From NCBI GenBank assembly GCA_002314945.1, contig DCHV01000026.1, forward strand, positions 1-63,980: a stretch of 63,980 nt of DNA. The letters are read 5' to 3'. A program made the translations under genes and the position numbers. Shown one piece after another: positions 51,012-59,920 of the stretch (the stretch's first letter is position 1; the number at the start of each line of letters is the position of its first letter). The notes under the pieces were generated by a model. That model ran no database searches. It saw only the letters and a program-made list of their open reading frames with translations, and was not told the origin of the DNA. This DNA comes from Prevotellaceae bacterium UBA1743 (lineage in GTDB: Bacteria; Bacteroidota; Bacteroidia; Bacteroidales; Bacteroidaceae).

Positions 51012-53519
51012 ATGAAGAGATACATACTCATCCCCGCCATAACATGCATGATGACATGTATGCTACAGGCACAACACACGCAGAAGGTGGAGAGCGTGAA
51101 GGTGGCAGGCCCTTACGTAAGCGAGGGAATACTCATGACCACCGAAAAGGATGCCAACGGCACTGCCTACGATACAGACGAGATGCAATGGAATACGCCG
51201 ATGGACATGACGTTGTGGAAGAAGGGTACCGACTCACTCACGATAGCAGAAAACGACTCAGCTGGTTTCGTCCTGAAAGGAAAAGGCATCTGGCAGTTAG
51301 GATTCACGATACAAAACCAGCGATGGCAGAAGGTCACCTTCGACATGAAAGCCAAGGGACGCTGTCTGATGTATGTGGATGGCAACGAATACAAGGACAA
51401 TGCGAAACTGGTAGCAGGACGACACGATGTAGTAGTGAAGTTGCAGGAAAAGACAGACGAAGCGGACACCATACTCATCTCGCTCTCTGCTCCCGAGGAC
51501 ACCCTGTGGACGGCACATTGCAGCGGCATGGAGATCAATCCCTCGGAGAAACGCTATTTCACATTGCAGGACCAGATGACGGGATGGAGGCTGAACCAGA
51601 TAGCCATATCGGCCACAGGACGCTATGTAATGCAATGGCGACACCTGACACGCAAGGATGGCTCCTCGGAATGGAAAAGCGAGATAATCGACACACGCAA
51701 TGGGACACGATATGCAGCAGAAGGATATGTACAATGGGCAGCCAAGGGAGACGAGTTCATCGCCAGGCGTACCAACCGCACAGGTAAGACGGAATACTAC
51801 TATCAAGAGGTTGCCTCGGGTAAACAAAGACCCATTCTCACCCTGAATGTGGAAGGGGATGCAACCTTCGTGGCACAGGATACAAAAATCCTCCTCAGAC
51901 AGAAAGTAGATGGGCCAAAGGAGAAGAATTCGGAAGTACACCAGATTCTCACGCCCGATGACAGAATAGCGGGATGGCGCGACCGCAACAACTATGCTAT
52001 CATGGACATTGCCACGGGCAGGGTGAGCCAGTTGACAGGCGGATTCCGCAATGTGGATGTAGTGGTGAGTGAGGATGGGAAGATGGCGGTCATCACTACC
52101 CGACATGACGATGAGACACGGAGACCCTTTAATTTCTCGGACTGCTTCCTGATGAACCTGGAGACCCATGCGGTGGACACCCTCTACAGGGACGAGGGAT
52201 ATGTGGCCAACATACAGTTCTCGCCTGATGGCACCAAACTGCTCATCCAAGGTTCGCCCGAGGCATTGGGGGGCATCGGAAACGTATGCAGCAAAGACCT
52301 GATTCCCAACACCTACGATTATCAGTTGTATGTAATGGACTTGCTGACGAAGGAAGTGAAGCCTCTCACACGCGATTTCGACCCGAGCATAGACAGTTAT
52401 CTTTGGAGCAAAGCCGACGGCAATATCTATGCCATGGCCGAGATAAAAGATCAGAAAGGCATCTTCGTAATGAGCGGCAAGGCTCTGGCAGAAGGAAAGA
52501 CAGAATGGAAACAATTAGCATTGAACGAACCCTATACCTTCCATTCGTGGGACATGGCTACTGACAAGCCCCTGCTGGTATATAGCGGGGAGAGCGGGAT
52601 GACAAGCGACCGTTCCTGGATGCTCGACCTGAAGACAGGCAAACACACTCTCCTGAATGACCTGAACGAAGAAAGAATCGGTGACGTGAAGGTGGGATTG
52701 TGCCAAGACTGGAATTTCCGAAACGCACGTGGTGAGGAGATTTCGGGATGCTATTATCTACCTCCTTATTTCGACGAGACAAAACAGTACCCGATGCTGG
52801 TATATTACTATGGGGGCGTATCTCCCACAGGGCGTCTTCTGGATTCACCCTACTGCTACCAGGCATGGGCCGCGATGGGATACGTAGTGTATGTACTGCA
52901 ACCAGCAGGGTGTACAGGATTCGGGCAGAAGTTCTCGGCACTACACTCCAACGCATGGGGGGAATATACAGCCAACGACATCATCGAAGGCACTACCAAG
53001 TTCTGTCAGGAACACCCCTTTGTAAACAGTAAGAAGGTGGGATGCTTAGGAGCCAGCTACGGTGGCTTCATGACCCAATATCTACAGACCCAAACCGACC
53101 TCTTTGCTGCTGCAGTTTCCCATGCTGGCATCTCGAACGTGACAAGCTACTGGGGAGAGGGTTACTGGGGCTATAGCTACAATGCGTGCGCCGCACCCAA
53201 TTCGTTCCCCTGGAACAATCCGCAACTATACACGGAACACTCCCCTCTGTTCCGTGCCGACAAGATAAACACTCCCATACTCTTTCTGCATGGCGGATCG
53301 GACACGAATGTACCTGTGGGTGAATCCATCCAGATGTTCAACGCCCTGAAAATCCTCGGCAAGGAAACTGCCTTTGTGATGGTGGACGGACAGGATCACT
53401 ACATAGGCGACCACCAGAAACGCATCTACTGGCACAACACGCTGATGGCTTGGTTCCAGAAATGGCTACAGGACGACCCAAGCTGGTGGAACGAGTTGTA
53501 CCCCGAAAAACACATGTAG
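51012..53519 (+). CDS. Secreted prolyl oligopeptidase family (S9) peptidase
   Basis: An 835-residue protein from the ATG at 51012, where a signal peptide begins (MKRYILIPAITCMMTCMLQAQ); the frame is open from 50904 but that part lies upstream of a clean secretion signal and over a -7 box (TACCTTTG, 50976-50983). Residues about 170-560 are a beta-propeller-like region and the C-terminal 260 residues an alpha/beta hydrolase. The catalytic triad is visible: Ser682 in GASYGGF, Asp764 in GGSDTNVPV and His796 in GQDHYIGDH. It would act as a periplasmic dipeptidyl or oligopeptidase. It ends 14 bases before a convergent gene. Confidence 0.93.
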   Translation: MKRYILIPAITCMMTCMLQAQHTQKVESVKVAGPYVSEGILMTTEKDANGTAYDTDEMQWNTPMDMTLWKKGTDSLTIAENDSAGFVLKGKGIWQLGFTIQNQRWQKVTFDMKAKGRCLMYVDGNEYKDNAKLVAGRHDVVVKLQEKTDEADTILISLSAPEDTLWTAHCSGMEINPSEKRYFTLQDQMTGWRLNQIAISATGRYVMQWRHLTRKDGSSEWKSEIIDTRNGTRYAAEGYVQWAAKGDEFIARRTNRTGKTEYYYQEVASGKQRPILTLNVEGDATFVAQDTKILLRQKVDGPKEKNSEVHQILTPDDRIAGWRDRNNYAIMDIATGRVSQLTGGFRNVDVVVSEDGKMAVITTRHDDETRRPFNFSDCFLMNLETHAVDTLYRDEGYVANIQFSPDGTKLLIQGSPEALGGIGNVCSKDLIPNTYDYQLYVMDLLTKEVKPLTRDFDPSIDSYLWSKADGNIYAMAEIKDQKGIFVMSGKALAEGKTEWKQLALNEPYTFHSWDMATDKPLLVYSGESGMTSDRSWMLDLKTGKHTLLNDLNEERIGDVKVGLCQDWNFRNARGEEISGCYYLPPYFDETKQYPMLVYYYGGVSPTGRLLDSPYCYQAWAAMGYVVYVLQPAGCTGFGQKFSALHSNAWGEYTANDIIEGTTKFCQEHPFVNSKKVGCLGASYGGFMTQYLQTQTDLFAAAVSHAGISNVTSYWGEGYWGYSYNACAAPNSFPWNNPQLYTEHSPLFRADKINTPILFLHGGSDTNVPVGESIQMFNALKILGKETAFVMVDGQDHYIGDHQKRIYWHNTLMAWFQKWLQDDPSWWNELYPEKHM

Positions 53520-53533
53520 GGAGCTCTCTCGCC

Positions 53534-55912
53534 TCAATAAACGGGATAATACAGGGTGTTGGCCACATGAAGAGCGGAATCCCCGTCCGAGAAGAGGCCA
53601 ACACGTGCCACAGGAATGTACCTATTGCGGACACAGGCAATCTCCCTGTCATCTACATATACATACAGGAGAGAGTCTCGTTTCTCCACACGGATCTGAC
53701 AGTCTGACGCACAAGCACGACCGGTCTTGATACGATAAATGTGCCGTCCGTAGGAAGTGGGATCGGCATTGATCATGCGTAAAGCCTTTGTCCGGATGGT
53801 AGGGAATGTGATTTTCTGCCAACCAGGATGAAAATAGGGTTCCTCCGTGTAAGAAAGAGGATGCCATGTGTCGCCATCCAGCCAACTGAATTGTAACAGG
53901 GAAGCCATGGAAGGTAAATCCACATTGCCACGAGGAAGGAGAATAGAATGCACATCCGTGAGACAATCGAAACGATATTGCTGCTCTATTCCATCGCTAT
54001 ACTTGATGTCGGGATAATGCGTCTGGAGAGTATCGAGAGGATATTCCGTCGTTTTCAACCTCCCTTGTTCGCTATTGTCAACGACCAGCACGCCATGCAA
54101 AGCATCGACACACACCTTCACCCAGTTCTCTTCGTCGGTAAAGGCTGCCACCATTCCGTACTTGCCTTGCCCTGGAGTGGCATTGGTGAAAAGGACGCTG
54201 AACGCATAATCGGATGCTGAAGCATCGCGAAGCAGTTCTGTAGCAGGAAGCAGGAGTCCATATTCATCTGCCTCAAGGCGTCCCCAACCGCTGAAATACT
54301 GGGCATACTCATCCCAACCCTCACAATACGACACATATACTATCTGAGCCGTCTGGGGAAGACGTACAGAAGCCCCCTCGGCAATAGACACGGAACGATG
54401 ATCTACGACAAGGACACCATCCACCCACACCGTAAGCAGGTGGTGATTTTTCTCGATACGCCACTCATGAGGAACAGAAGGATCCATGTCAGAAGGTAAG
54501 GTAAGTTTCTCTCTGCCCAATCGTAGGGTACGACTTCCGCAGAAAGTAAGTTCAAGCAAAAACGCATCGGACAAAGATATACTGTCGGTATGCTGACCTG
54601 CATATCTGGGAAGGGCAGGAGTAGGATGGAACCCTGCAGTACGAGGCCCTGTAATCCCGTCCACCGCCAAGCGGTTGCGCGTGAAATGAATCCTATCCAC
54701 AAACTGATGCCGACTCCATCCTGTATTGGCCATATAACTGAGCCACCACTCCCACCCGTTAGGACCTCGCACGATATTAGGTTGACCGGGAGTAATCAGG
54801 AGATCATCCACCTCATCGTCCTCCATCCGATAAAGAGCCAAGTCGGCAAGTGTCCCCCTATGCTCCACTCGGAGTGTATTAGTTTCGTGTAGAATCCTTG
54901 CATCTATCGGGATAAGCGAATAATCATTGGAATGACCCTCGTTGACAAGGTAATCGTTTAAGTATATCTGGCATCCTCCGTATTGACACACTTTCAGATA
55001 GTAAGGTCCAGATGACGCATCCTGCAGAGTGAATGTGAGGGTGTCGGTTCTCAAGTCGGCAGGGCAGTAACTGCCATTGCCATAGCACAAGAGATTCACA
55101 TGGCTATCCTCTATCTGCTCGGTATTAGGACTCACCACCGGATAACTGTATTTTCCACCAGGCCCGAACCCCAAAGGAGAATCGGATTGACATACCCCAA
55201 GACGATAATGACCAAAGGAAGGTTCTGTATGGTTGGCATTGTACATCATGTAATACTTGCCACGGTATTTGACCACAAAAGGTCCCTCTGCCACACGATT
55301 ATCCTCGGTCTCCCATGTGTCGGGCTGGGAACTGAACTGCTGGACTGCTTCGCCAGAGAAAGTAAAATCCGGATTCATCGAACGTGCCCAGATGGTATTA
55401 CCATCCGTAAACTTCACCATATACAGATAGAGACGTCCATCCTCGTCGCGAAAGACGTGAGGATCGATACGGTTCTCGAACCACTGGTCCTCGCGTGCCT
55501 CACGAAACGGTCCCTCGATGGTGGGTGAAGTAGCATGGGTGATATGGACTATATGACGATCCTTCCCCCAATAGTTGACACTGAACAACAAGTGGAAAAG
55601 TCCGCCAGAATAAGATATATCATCGGCATGTACCTGATTATTGCGAGCTCCAGTGCCATGCGTCCATTCATTGTCGAGATCGAATACATGAATACGGCAA
55701 TCCCAATGCATCAGGTCACTACTGACAAAAAAGTCACCATCGGTGGCCACACCTCCCAAATAGTATTGTCCGGCATAGCGTATCACACCTGCATCGGCAA
55801 CATGATGAAGAACGGGATTGTTCCTATTCTGGCCTACTGTATAAAGGGTGCATAAAAAAGCCGAAAGGCAAACAACCCAGAAACGACGAGAGATGGATAC
55901 AGCGTCAGACAT
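53534..55912 (-). CDS. Secreted GH43-family glycoside hydrolase with long C-terminal modules
   Basis: A 792-residue protein with a signal peptide (ending TVGQ). Residues about 32-330 form a five-bladed GH43 propeller, with the three catalytic acids in place: Asp40 (HHVADAGVIRY, base), Asp150 (RIDPHVFRDEDG, pKa modulator) and Glu209 (VAEGPFVVKY, acid). A small galactose-binding-like insertion and further beta-sandwich modules (about 430-792) follow. It probably releases arabinose, xylose or galactose from plant glycans. It overlaps the FAD oxidoreductase gene by 8 bases and so belongs to the same operon as the corrinoid methyltransferase genes, which is unusual. Confidence 0.85.
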   Translation of the reverse strand: MSDAVSISRRFWVVCLSAFLCTLYTVGQNRNNPVLHHVADAGVIRYAGQYYLGGVATDGDFFVSSDLMHWDCRIHVFDLDNEWTHGTGARNNQVHADDISYSGGLFHLLFSVNYWGKDRHIVHITHATSPTIEGPFREAREDQWFENRIDPHVFRDEDGRLYLYMVKFTDGNTIWARSMNPDFTFSGEAVQQFSSQPDTWETEDNRVAEGPFVVKYRGKYYMMYNANHTEPSFGHYRLGVCQSDSPLGFGPGGKYSYPVVSPNTEQIEDSHVNLLCYGNGSYCPADLRTDTLTFTLQDASSGPYYLKVCQYGGCQIYLNDYLVNEGHSNDYSLIPIDARILHETNTLRVEHRGTLADLALYRMEDDEVDDLLITPGQPNIVRGPNGWEWWLSYMANTGWSRHQFVDRIHFTRNRLAVDGITGPRTAGFHPTPALPRYAGQHTDSISLSDAFLLELTFCGSRTLRLGREKLTLPSDMDPSVPHEWRIEKNHHLLTVWVDGVLVVDHRSVSIAEGASVRLPQTAQIVYVSYCEGWDEYAQYFSGWGRLEADEYGLLLPATELLRDASASDYAFSVLFTNATPGQGKYGMVAAFTDEENWVKVCVDALHGVLVVDNSEQGRLKTTEYPLDTLQTHYPDIKYSDGIEQQYRFDCLTDVHSILLPRGNVDLPSMASLLQFSWLDGDTWHPLSYTEEPYFHPGWQKITFPTIRTKALRMINADPTSYGRHIYRIKTGRACASDCQIRVEKRDSLLYVYVDDREIACVRNRYIPVARVGLFSDGDSALHVANTLYYPVY

Positions 55913-57239
55913 CCAATCTCACTTTCTGCTGACGTAGGATAGTTTGCACGCGACGCACATCCACATCCTTGTTGGAACAACGTTGAGCCACCGCCACAGC
56001 AGCTGCCACTCCGGCACCCTGACCTGTAACAAGACAGGTTCCTATCTCGCGTGCATCCTCGAACAGCCCTTCCTCGAAGCCAAAGCAACGACCTGCTACA
56101 AAGAGGTTGGTACATTTCTTGGGTATCAGAGCACGTAGAGGTATCTGCCAAATGGGACGTTCCTTAGATTGAATCTTGCGATCCCGGAAAGGTACGGTTG
56201 TCCACGAGCCACTCACTCCTACCACATCATCGAATTCGGCGTATGTGACCGATTCCTCGAGTGTAACATTGTGCACACTCTGTAGGATGCGTCCAGCACG
56301 GACGCCCAATTGGGAGGCTGTATCCAACAGGAACACTTTCTCGTACCCCGGACATTTGCGAAGTTTCTCCACCCGTTCCCAAATGGTCTTTCGGAACTGA
56401 TGCTGGCATGCTGAGAGTGCCTTGACATCCAACGCATCCACAGGTTCTCCCTCGCGCATGTTTACCCATCCCACGCTGGGAATGGGGGTAGGAGCACCCA
56501 CGCCATGAGGCACATAACCTGGAGCATCTGCATTGACAGTATCTATTCCTCCCAAACGACTATTGAGGCCCATTTCGCACTTGAAGTTGACAAACGAATC
56601 ACCAGCCCACTCTATCACGTCCCCATCACCCGTACAGTCTATCACCATCTTGGCACGAAGCGCAACACGTCCGCTCTTGGTCTCTACCAATACACTATCT
56701 ATACGATCTCCCGACATAAGCACGTTGGCCGCCAGGCTTCCATATATGACATGAATGCCAGCCTCCTCCACCATCTCACCCATCATGTATTTACATGCCT
56801 CGGGGTCTGGAGTAGGTTGCTCGGGATAACGGTCGGACATCCCTATCTTGTACAAGCGTTCCATCAGTTCGTCGCTGATACCACAGATGGCCTGCGACCA
56901 TTTCCCATTCTTGGCAAGTCCATGCGTACAATTCAGGACCAGTACCAAGCCACCTGTCCACAAGCCTCCGAGATGATTGTAGCGCTCTATCATGTACACG
57001 CTACACCCTGCACGAGCCGCGCTGACGGCAGCTGCAAAGCCAGCGGGTCCTCCACCTACGACAACCACATCGGCACTGTCCAAAACAGGAATCCGACGTG
57101 CTGGTTCACGTACAAACTCCTCGGTAGCTACATGCTGGGAGGTAATTGCCTTGTCCGCAGTCCTGGCCTGTGCCAGCTCGGGAAGAGCCGCAACGCCACA
57201 ACCTAAAGCAGAGGTTTTGATGAATTTTCGCCTATCCAT
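55905..57239 (-). CDS. Tat-exported FAD-dependent oxidoreductase
   Basis: A 444-residue protein from the ATG at 57239, which begins MDRRKFIKTSALGCGVAAL, a twin-arginine (Tat) signal; the frame extends 8 codons further upstream without a better start. VVVGGGPAGFAAAVSAARAGCSVYMIER is the FAD-binding Rossmann motif, and KMVIDCTGDGDVIEWAG and the late VAGRCFGFEEGLFEDAREIGTCLVTGQGAG are typical of the FAD_oxidored family (PF12831). The substrate is unknown. The start overlaps the methyltransferase stop by 8 bases (ATGGATAG), and the 3' end overlaps GH43. The enzyme is predicted to act outside the cytoplasm. Confidence 0.85.
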   Translation of the reverse strand: MDRRKFIKTSALGCGVAALPELAQARTADKAITSQHVATEEFVREPARRIPVLDSADVVVVGGGPAGFAAAVSAARAGCSVYMIERYNHLGGLWTGGLVLVLNCTHGLAKNGKWSQAICGISDELMERLYKIGMSDRYPEQPTPDPEACKYMMGEMVEEAGIHVIYGSLAANVLMSGDRIDSVLVETKSGRVALRAKMVIDCTGDGDVIEWAGDSFVNFKCEMGLNSRLGGIDTVNADAPGYVPHGVGAPTPIPSVGWVNMREGEPVDALDVKALSACQHQFRKTIWERVEKLRKCPGYEKVFLLDTASQLGVRAGRILQSVHNVTLEESVTYAEFDDVVGVSGSWTTVPFRDRKIQSKERPIWQIPLRALIPKKCTNLFVAGRCFGFEEGLFEDAREIGTCLVTGQGAGVAAAVAVAQRCSNKDVDVRRVQTILRQQKVRLDV

Positions 57240-58479
57240 GATTGAACTCCCTAACAGCATCAAACATCGCTATCACATTCTCTGGAGGTACATCGGGCAA
57301 GATATTGTGTACAGTATTGAATACAAAACCACCACCCTGGGACATGAGTTCCATACGCTGAAGGACCTGTTCTCTCACCTGTTCGGGGGTTCCGTTGTTG
57401 AGGGTACCGATATTCTCCACTCCACCGCCCCAGAAGGTACAATCCTGTCCGAATTCCTTCTTCAGAAACTCAGGTTCCATGTGAAGCGCATTGGTTTGTA
57501 CGGGATTAAATATCTCGATACCTGCATCAATCAGGTCGGGCATAAGCGAAGAAATAGAACCACAAGAATGGATAAAAGTATGCATCTGGCTATGGCTCTT
57601 GACATACTCACACAACTGACGATGACGAGGCTTGAAGAACGTCTTGTAAGTATCGACATCCATGAAAGGCCCAGAAATCATTCCTAAGTCATCCCCAAAA
57701 CGGATGATGTCCACCAAATCGCCCACCGCAGCACACACTTTCTCCAATGTGGATAGATGACGTTCAAGTAACTGATCAAGTAGGCGCGACACATTGTCGG
57801 GATCACATAACAGGTCCATCAAGAAATTGTCCATCCTACGCAGGAAAGTGCCCCACTCGAAGAGATTGCAGCCACAGACAATCATAAGTGCCTTGTCCGT
57901 CGTCTCTCTCAACCGCAGAACATTGGCACGCAATGTTTTCCAAAAATCAGGGTCGGAAGCATGGTCCCAAGGACTATGAACGTATTTCGACCACAAGATA
58001 CGCCCCATCTCCGCATCGAGCGTGTCATAGCACGATGGATAGCCATCCTTGTAGGGGAAATAGGTCTGGTCGAAGAACGTACCGCCAGCGGGCATCTTGG
58101 CCAGAAGAGCCGTACCATCGTCATCATAGCAATGGTAGGAACCATCAGCCTGTCTGACGGGAGAGAACCAAACGGGGTACATCGCAGAAGAGCCATCGGC
58201 CAACACAGTGGGTTGCCAATCCTCTGGTGAGGTATTGAAACTACGTCCCACATCCACGACATCCACTCCAAAACGGTCCAGAATGGACATATCAGGCTGT
58301 GCCAGTTGTTGTACTACATCATACACTAACACGGGTAAATCTTCCCGTCCCATTTTTCTCAAAAGATTGGCATACGCAATGGCAGAGATACCAGAACTGG
58401 GAGTAGATCCCAAATCCACAGGTACTGCATCGGACGGCTTATGCGAAATGGCCGTTAGTACTCGTTCTCGTGAAGTCAT
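57232..58479 (-). CDS. Uroporphyrinogen decarboxylase-fold methyltransferase
   Basis: A 415-residue cytosolic protein of the URO-D superfamily, but not HemE: it has the methyltransferase-type features FGDDLGMISGPFMD, HTFIHSCGSI (zinc ligands His and Cys) and FWGGGVENIGTL. Related MtaA, CmuA and MtbA proteins move methyl groups to or from a corrinoid protein. It lies between the MetH-activation-like gene (12-base gap) and the FAD enzyme (8-base overlap). The corrinoid partner may be the protein at 24405-25073, the only one in the window. The methyl donor is unknown; position with GH43 suggests a methylated sugar (inference). Confidence 0.85.
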   Translation of the reverse strand: MTSRERVLTAISHKPSDAVPVDLGSTPSSGISAIAYANLLRKMGREDLPVLVYDVVQQLAQPDMSILDRFGVDVVDVGRSFNTSPEDWQPTVLADGSSAMYPVWFSPVRQADGSYHCYDDDGTALLAKMPAGGTFFDQTYFPYKDGYPSCYDTLDAEMGRILWSKYVHSPWDHASDPDFWKTLRANVLRLRETTDKALMIVCGCNLFEWGTFLRRMDNFLMDLLCDPDNVSRLLDQLLERHLSTLEKVCAAVGDLVDIIRFGDDLGMISGPFMDVDTYKTFFKPRHRQLCEYVKSHSQMHTFIHSCGSISSLMPDLIDAGIEIFNPVQTNALHMEPEFLKKEFGQDCTFWGGGVENIGTLNNGTPEQVREQVLQRMELMSQGGGFVFNTVHNILPDVPPENVIAMFDAVREFNHG

Positions 58480-58491
58480 ATTTTTTATTTT

Positions 58492-59178
58492 TCAGATTTT
58501 ACTACTATTGCATCGTCCCTTCATATCACATACGGCACATCCATAGGGTCGTTTCAGCACATCACGTCCTACACCTATGATACCGCTTACCGACTTGATA
58601 GGCAGCATCAGACAAGATTCCGTAAGTGTGATGCACGTAATCCCCTCTGGTAGGAAGGAGAAAAGTTGCTGTTGTTCCGCAAGGGGCCATCCACAATAAC
58701 CAGGACTGTAGTTGTTGGTTATCTTGAGTCCATCCGCTGCCGCATCCTCGGAAAGCATCTTTATCATTGCTTCAGTCGCTCCGTCGGCTACAATAGAAGC
58801 TATGGAATTGGCCACAAACTCTACCATAATGTCGCCTTCGGCTTTCACCTGTCCCATCCATTCGTCGTATCCAGCACCTAATGTGACCGTAAAAACAGCA
58901 ATACTGGAAGCTTCCTCCATTGCCTGAGCAATGACAGGTCCTGTATGAAAGATGACATCACCCATCCGGACGTCTTCTGTCAGGTTTGTAACCTCCTCTA
59001 CGATACGCCATCCCACACGAGGGGTACATAGAGGGAGAAGACGGTTCCACAAACTATCTATCAACTGTAGGATATCATCGGAAGGGACATTTCCTTTGTA
59101 ACCCATCAAACGATACAAGGCCGAGTCCACCAAAAAGGAACGCTCCAAAGGTATGTCTTGATACTTGATTTGCTCCAT
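58492..59178 (-). CDS. Stand-alone MetH activation-domain-like protein
   Basis: A 228-residue protein from the ATG at 59178 (MEQIKYQDIPLERSF); an upstream ATG at 59211 lies within a -7 box and is unlikely to be used. It resembles the SAM-binding activation domain of B12-dependent methionine synthase: ITNNYSPGYCGWPLAEQQQLFSFL and LTESCLMLPIKSVSGIIGVG are that domain's motifs. In MetH this domain remethylates oxidised cob(II)alamin. As a separate protein beside a URO-D methyltransferase it probably reactivates a corrinoid protein. The last part (YGCAVCDMKGRCN) adds three cysteines. It is the first gene of the operon ending with GH43. Confidence 0.85.
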   Translation of the reverse strand: MEQIKYQDIPLERSFLVDSALYRLMGYKGNVPSDDILQLIDSLWNRLLPLCTPRVGWRIVEEVTNLTEDVRMGDVIFHTGPVIAQAMEEASSIAVFTVTLGAGYDEWMGQVKAEGDIMVEFVANSIASIVADGATEAMIKMLSEDAAADGLKITNNYSPGYCGWPLAEQQQLFSFLPEGITCITLTESCLMLPIKSVSGIIGVGRDVLKRPYGCAVCDMKGRCNSSKI

Positions 59179-59208
59179 ATACAATATGCTAATGTAGATT
59201 ATTTCGTA

Positions 59209-59216
59209 CAAAGATA
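59209..59216 (-). promoter_or_regulatory. -7 box of the methyltransferase-GH43 operon
   Basis: TATCTTTG on the minus strand, 31 bases upstream of the start at 59178. No standard -33 element is found. It decides against the upstream ATG at 59211. Confidence 0.6.
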
Positions 59217-59364
59217 TACATTCTTGCCCTCATACTACGATTCGAGATTAAAAAAATACACCAAATACGAAAATTATCAGAAATCCTTGCATATAGGAGT
59301 GCCACAAAACAGGTAGATTGTCTAATTTTGTATTCCGAAACACAACCCAAAAAAGAAAAAAGAA

Positions 59365-59691
59365 ATGAAAAAGCGTTATGGACAAGTAATCGGAGTAAAA
59401 CCCGAGAAACTGGAAGAGTACAAGAAACTACATGCTGCCGTATGGCCCAAAGTACTGGAGATGATCAAGGACTGCCATCTGGAAAACTACAGCATCTACT
59501 ACAAGAACGGACTCCTGTTCAGTTATTTTGAATACACAGGGGACAATTTCGAGGCAGACATGGCCAAGATGGCAGCCGATCCCGAAACCCAACGATGGTG
59601 GGCTGTATGCGGTCCCTGTCAACAACCTGTTGAAAACCGTCGTGAAGGGGAATGGTGGGCTGACATGGAAGAGGTTTTCCATCTCGACTAA
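59365..59691 (+). CDS. rhaM: L-rhamnose mutarotase family protein
   Basis: A 108-residue protein of the RhaM/DUF718 family, which interconverts the anomers of L-rhamnose (or L-fucose) in the cytoplasm. Family residues are visible: a His in KKLHAAVWPKVL, the pair YSIYY, and WWAVCGPCQQPV near the C terminus. Length is normal. It is divergent from the corrinoid methyltransferase operon. A -7 box (TAATTTTG, 59323-59330) precedes it and a strong terminator follows. Its location suggests that rhamnose or a related deoxysugar is among the sugars used by this cluster. Confidence 0.9.
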   Translation: MKKRYGQVIGVKPEKLEEYKKLHAAVWPKVLEMIKDCHLENYSIYYKNGLLFSYFEYTGDNFEADMAKMAADPETQRWWAVCGPCQQPVENRREGEWWADMEEVFHLD

Positions 59692-59716
59692 AAAAAACAA
59701 CACACATAACAACAAC

Positions 59717-59760
59717 ATTCCCACGGATTGATGATGTAATCCGTGGGAATGTTCTTTTTC
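59717..59760 (+). terminator. Rho-independent terminator after rhaM
   Basis: Perfect 13-base stem ATTCCCACGGATT / AATCCGTGGGAAT with an 8-base loop, followed by GTTCTTTTTC. It also separates rhaM from the convergent tRNA gene. Confidence 0.92.
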
Positions 59761-59767
59761 TGCTATG

Positions 59768-59849
59768 TACGCCTGATAAGACTCGAACTTACACGCCCGA
59801 AGGCACTAGATCCTAAGTCTAGCGTGTCTACCAATTCCACCACAAGCGC
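59768..59849 (-). tRNA. tRNA-Leu (anticodon TAG)
   Basis: An 82-base cloverleaf on the minus strand. The acceptor GCGCTTG pairs with CAGGCGT (one G-T), the D-arm GTGGAATTGGTAGACAC is typical of tRNA-Leu, the anticodon stem CTAGA/TCTAG holds loop CTTAGGA with anticodon TAG, the long variable arm TGCCTTCGGGCG marks a class II tRNA, and the T-arm carries TTCGAGT. CCA is not encoded. Confidence 0.95.
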
Positions 59850-59920
59850 ATCCTTAGATGTTGCAAAGGTACAACAAATTTTATTATGAGCAATATGATG
59901 GCCGGATTTTCTCCCTAAAT

